DNA of 64,000 bases from Sarcocystis neurona (lineage: Eukaryota; Apicomplexa; Conoidasida; Eucoccidiorida; Sarcocystidae). The notes beneath the pieces are model-generated. The model was not told the DNA's origin, searched no databases, and saw only the letters and a program-made list of their open reading frames with translations. The DNA is taken from the NCBI GenBank assembly GCA_000727475.1, contig KL647289.1, forward strand, positions 7,058,629 through 7,122,628. The letters are read 5' to 3'. Of this stretch, positions 62,566 to 64,000 are shown piece after piece (position 1 is the first letter of the stretch; the number at the start of each line of letters is the position of its first letter). Both the position numbers and the translations under genes were made by a program.

Positions 62566-63379
62566 AGGGCCACTTTTTCTCGGGACAGATCTTTCTACGA
62601 GCACGTGTGTGCACACAAAGCGGGGAGAGAGCGCAAAAAGACGCCGCGGCAGAAGCAGGAGAAAAGTCGGAGGAGGCTTCTCCGTAAAACACGCCTTCCA
62701 CGCTGTTCAACCACCGGCGTCCATCCCCGTCTTTTCTTGCGGCGCCCTCTCTGCTTCACTCAGCGAGGCACCCACTTATATGTGTGTGTCTGTCTGTCGG
62801 TAGCTCTGGCCACGTCTTTGCTCTCCGCCGGGTGAGCCGTACTCGTCTCTCTCCGTTTCTTCTTCCAGCCATGTCTCCTCTGACTCCATAGCTGTAATGG
62901 CTGTACATTCACTGGCTCTCTACGGCTTCCCCGCAGTAATATACGAGCGAGTGCGCAGTCAGTCCTCCTCCTACTACTAGCACTCCTACTACTATTCCCG
63001 CTACTACTACGTCTTCTGCGGAATGATGTGGCACATGTACACGTAGACGTACCCACACACACACTGGGCCGCAACTTGCTCTTTCCTTCTCACATGTCCA
63101 CATATAAATGTGTGTACACTTGTATCATATCTATAACATTTCCACGTATCCACGCATACTTGCGAGTGAACCTGCTACACGAGGGGGAGGGACGCGCTGA
63201 GTTTTCCATAAACTGTAGAGACAAAGCAGCCGCGGTCTTCCGACAACACAGAGCAGTGCAAACCTCCCTGTTTCGGGGATCCGACGACGGGCCGAGGACG
63301 AGACACGAGACACAACAGACGCCCACGGACACACACAGACGGACGGGGCTCTCGGCGTCGTCTCGGCTGGGCGTCTCAC
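62566..63379. other. No gene identified
   Basis: Contains pyrimidine-rich acceptor-like sites on the plus strand (TTTCTTCTTCCAG at about 62869, GGCTTCCCCGCAG at 62936) and an ACT array at 62970-63010, but no exon that could be bounded on both sides. Confidence 0.35.
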
Positions 63380-64000
63380 TTTTACCTTCCCTTTATACCG
63401 TGTCTCTCCTGTGTCTACTTCCTCCCTCTCTGTCCACACCCGCACCCGTTTCGCCGAGTTTCTCGTCCCCGTTAGCCGTCCCTCACTTTCCTCCATATTT
63501 CTCGCTGTCTCGTTTCTATCAACTACGCGCTCTCTCTATCTGTCTGTGTCTCCCCTCCGCTCTTCCCCCACCTCCTACAACCTCCCTTACAGTTTTCTCC
63601 ACCGTTGTGCACCGACTACCTACTTGTGAGTCCACCGTCGCTTCTCCACTACACACACGTGTATACATATGTGCGTGTACGTACACATATGTATATATGT
63701 GGTCGTCTCGCTCTTTCACTCGGTTTCTCCATTTCTTTTTGTGGGCTCGTCCCCGTCTCTCTCTGCCCTCCTCTTCCGCCCTTCTGTCTACTTTTTCGTT
63801 TTCTCTGCATCTCTCTGCTGCTCTTCCTTTCTCTTTGTCCCCTGGTCTCTGTCTCTCTCTGCCCCCCCTCATTTCCACCTTCCTGTCTGCCTTTTCAGTC
63901 TCTCGCTGTTCGTCTTCATCTGTCTCTCTCTCTGCTTCTCTCTCTATTTCTATTCTTCTATGTCACACTCGATTTCTGCGTCTGTCCATGTTCTTCTCTC
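63380..64000. repeat. Pyrimidine-rich tract at the right edge
   Basis: C/T-rich plus strand (CTCTCTCTGTCTGTGTCTCCCC-type) with one TATA/GTAC interruption at 63655-63700. It resembles the tracts in the transporter introns and may belong to an intron or leader of a plus-strand gene beyond the window. Confidence 0.6.

Overview
This is a eukaryotic nuclear window, most likely from a coccidian apicomplexan. The best match is an Eimeria-like genome. The grounds are: CAG/CTG trinucleotide blocks reading as poly-Ala, poly-Gln or poly-Ser, dense TATA and GTATAT microsatellites, intron-rich genes, and an abrupt switch from repeat-poor to repeat-rich DNA near 14.6 kb. Such alternating segments are known from Eimeria chromosomes. 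I saw no bacterial operon, tRNA, rRNA, CRISPR or integrase. The species call is inference.

Layout. From 1 to about 14.6 kb the DNA is nearly free of low-complexity repeats. Open frames there are about as long as chance would give on both strands, but a few short minus-strand exons have good splice borders and matching phases (1311-3230, plus two isolated exons near 11 kb). From 14.6 to 25 kb lie CAG blocks, a purine tract and several hypothetical coding candidates: a three-exon plus-strand chain at 15982-16654, a minus-strand Ala/Gln-rich frame at 17172-17996, a plus-strand charged exon at 18958-19551, and plus-strand Ala/Gln-rich pieces at 21.9-24.0 kb.

From 25197 to 58086 runs one large plus-strand gene that I assembled by hand from 16 exons. 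Almost all splice phases match. It encodes a divergent sodium:neurotransmitter symporter (SNF/SLC6 family) of about 1,370 residues. It has a roughly 460-residue N-terminal extension, the usual TM1-TM12 order, an apparent extra hydrophobic pair between TM10 and TM11, and a long cytosolic tail. Its introns carry most of the repeats in the window: CTG blocks before acceptors, pyrimidine tracts, minisatellites, a 759-base assembly gap and a perfect 107-bp inverted repeat. Two places in the model are unresolved: the TM7-TM8 link, which spans the gap, and the phase of exon 9.

From 58.1 kb to the end are microsatellites, two weak coding candidates and a pyrimidine-rich right edge. Apart from the exons of the transporter, no functional link between genes can be shown.
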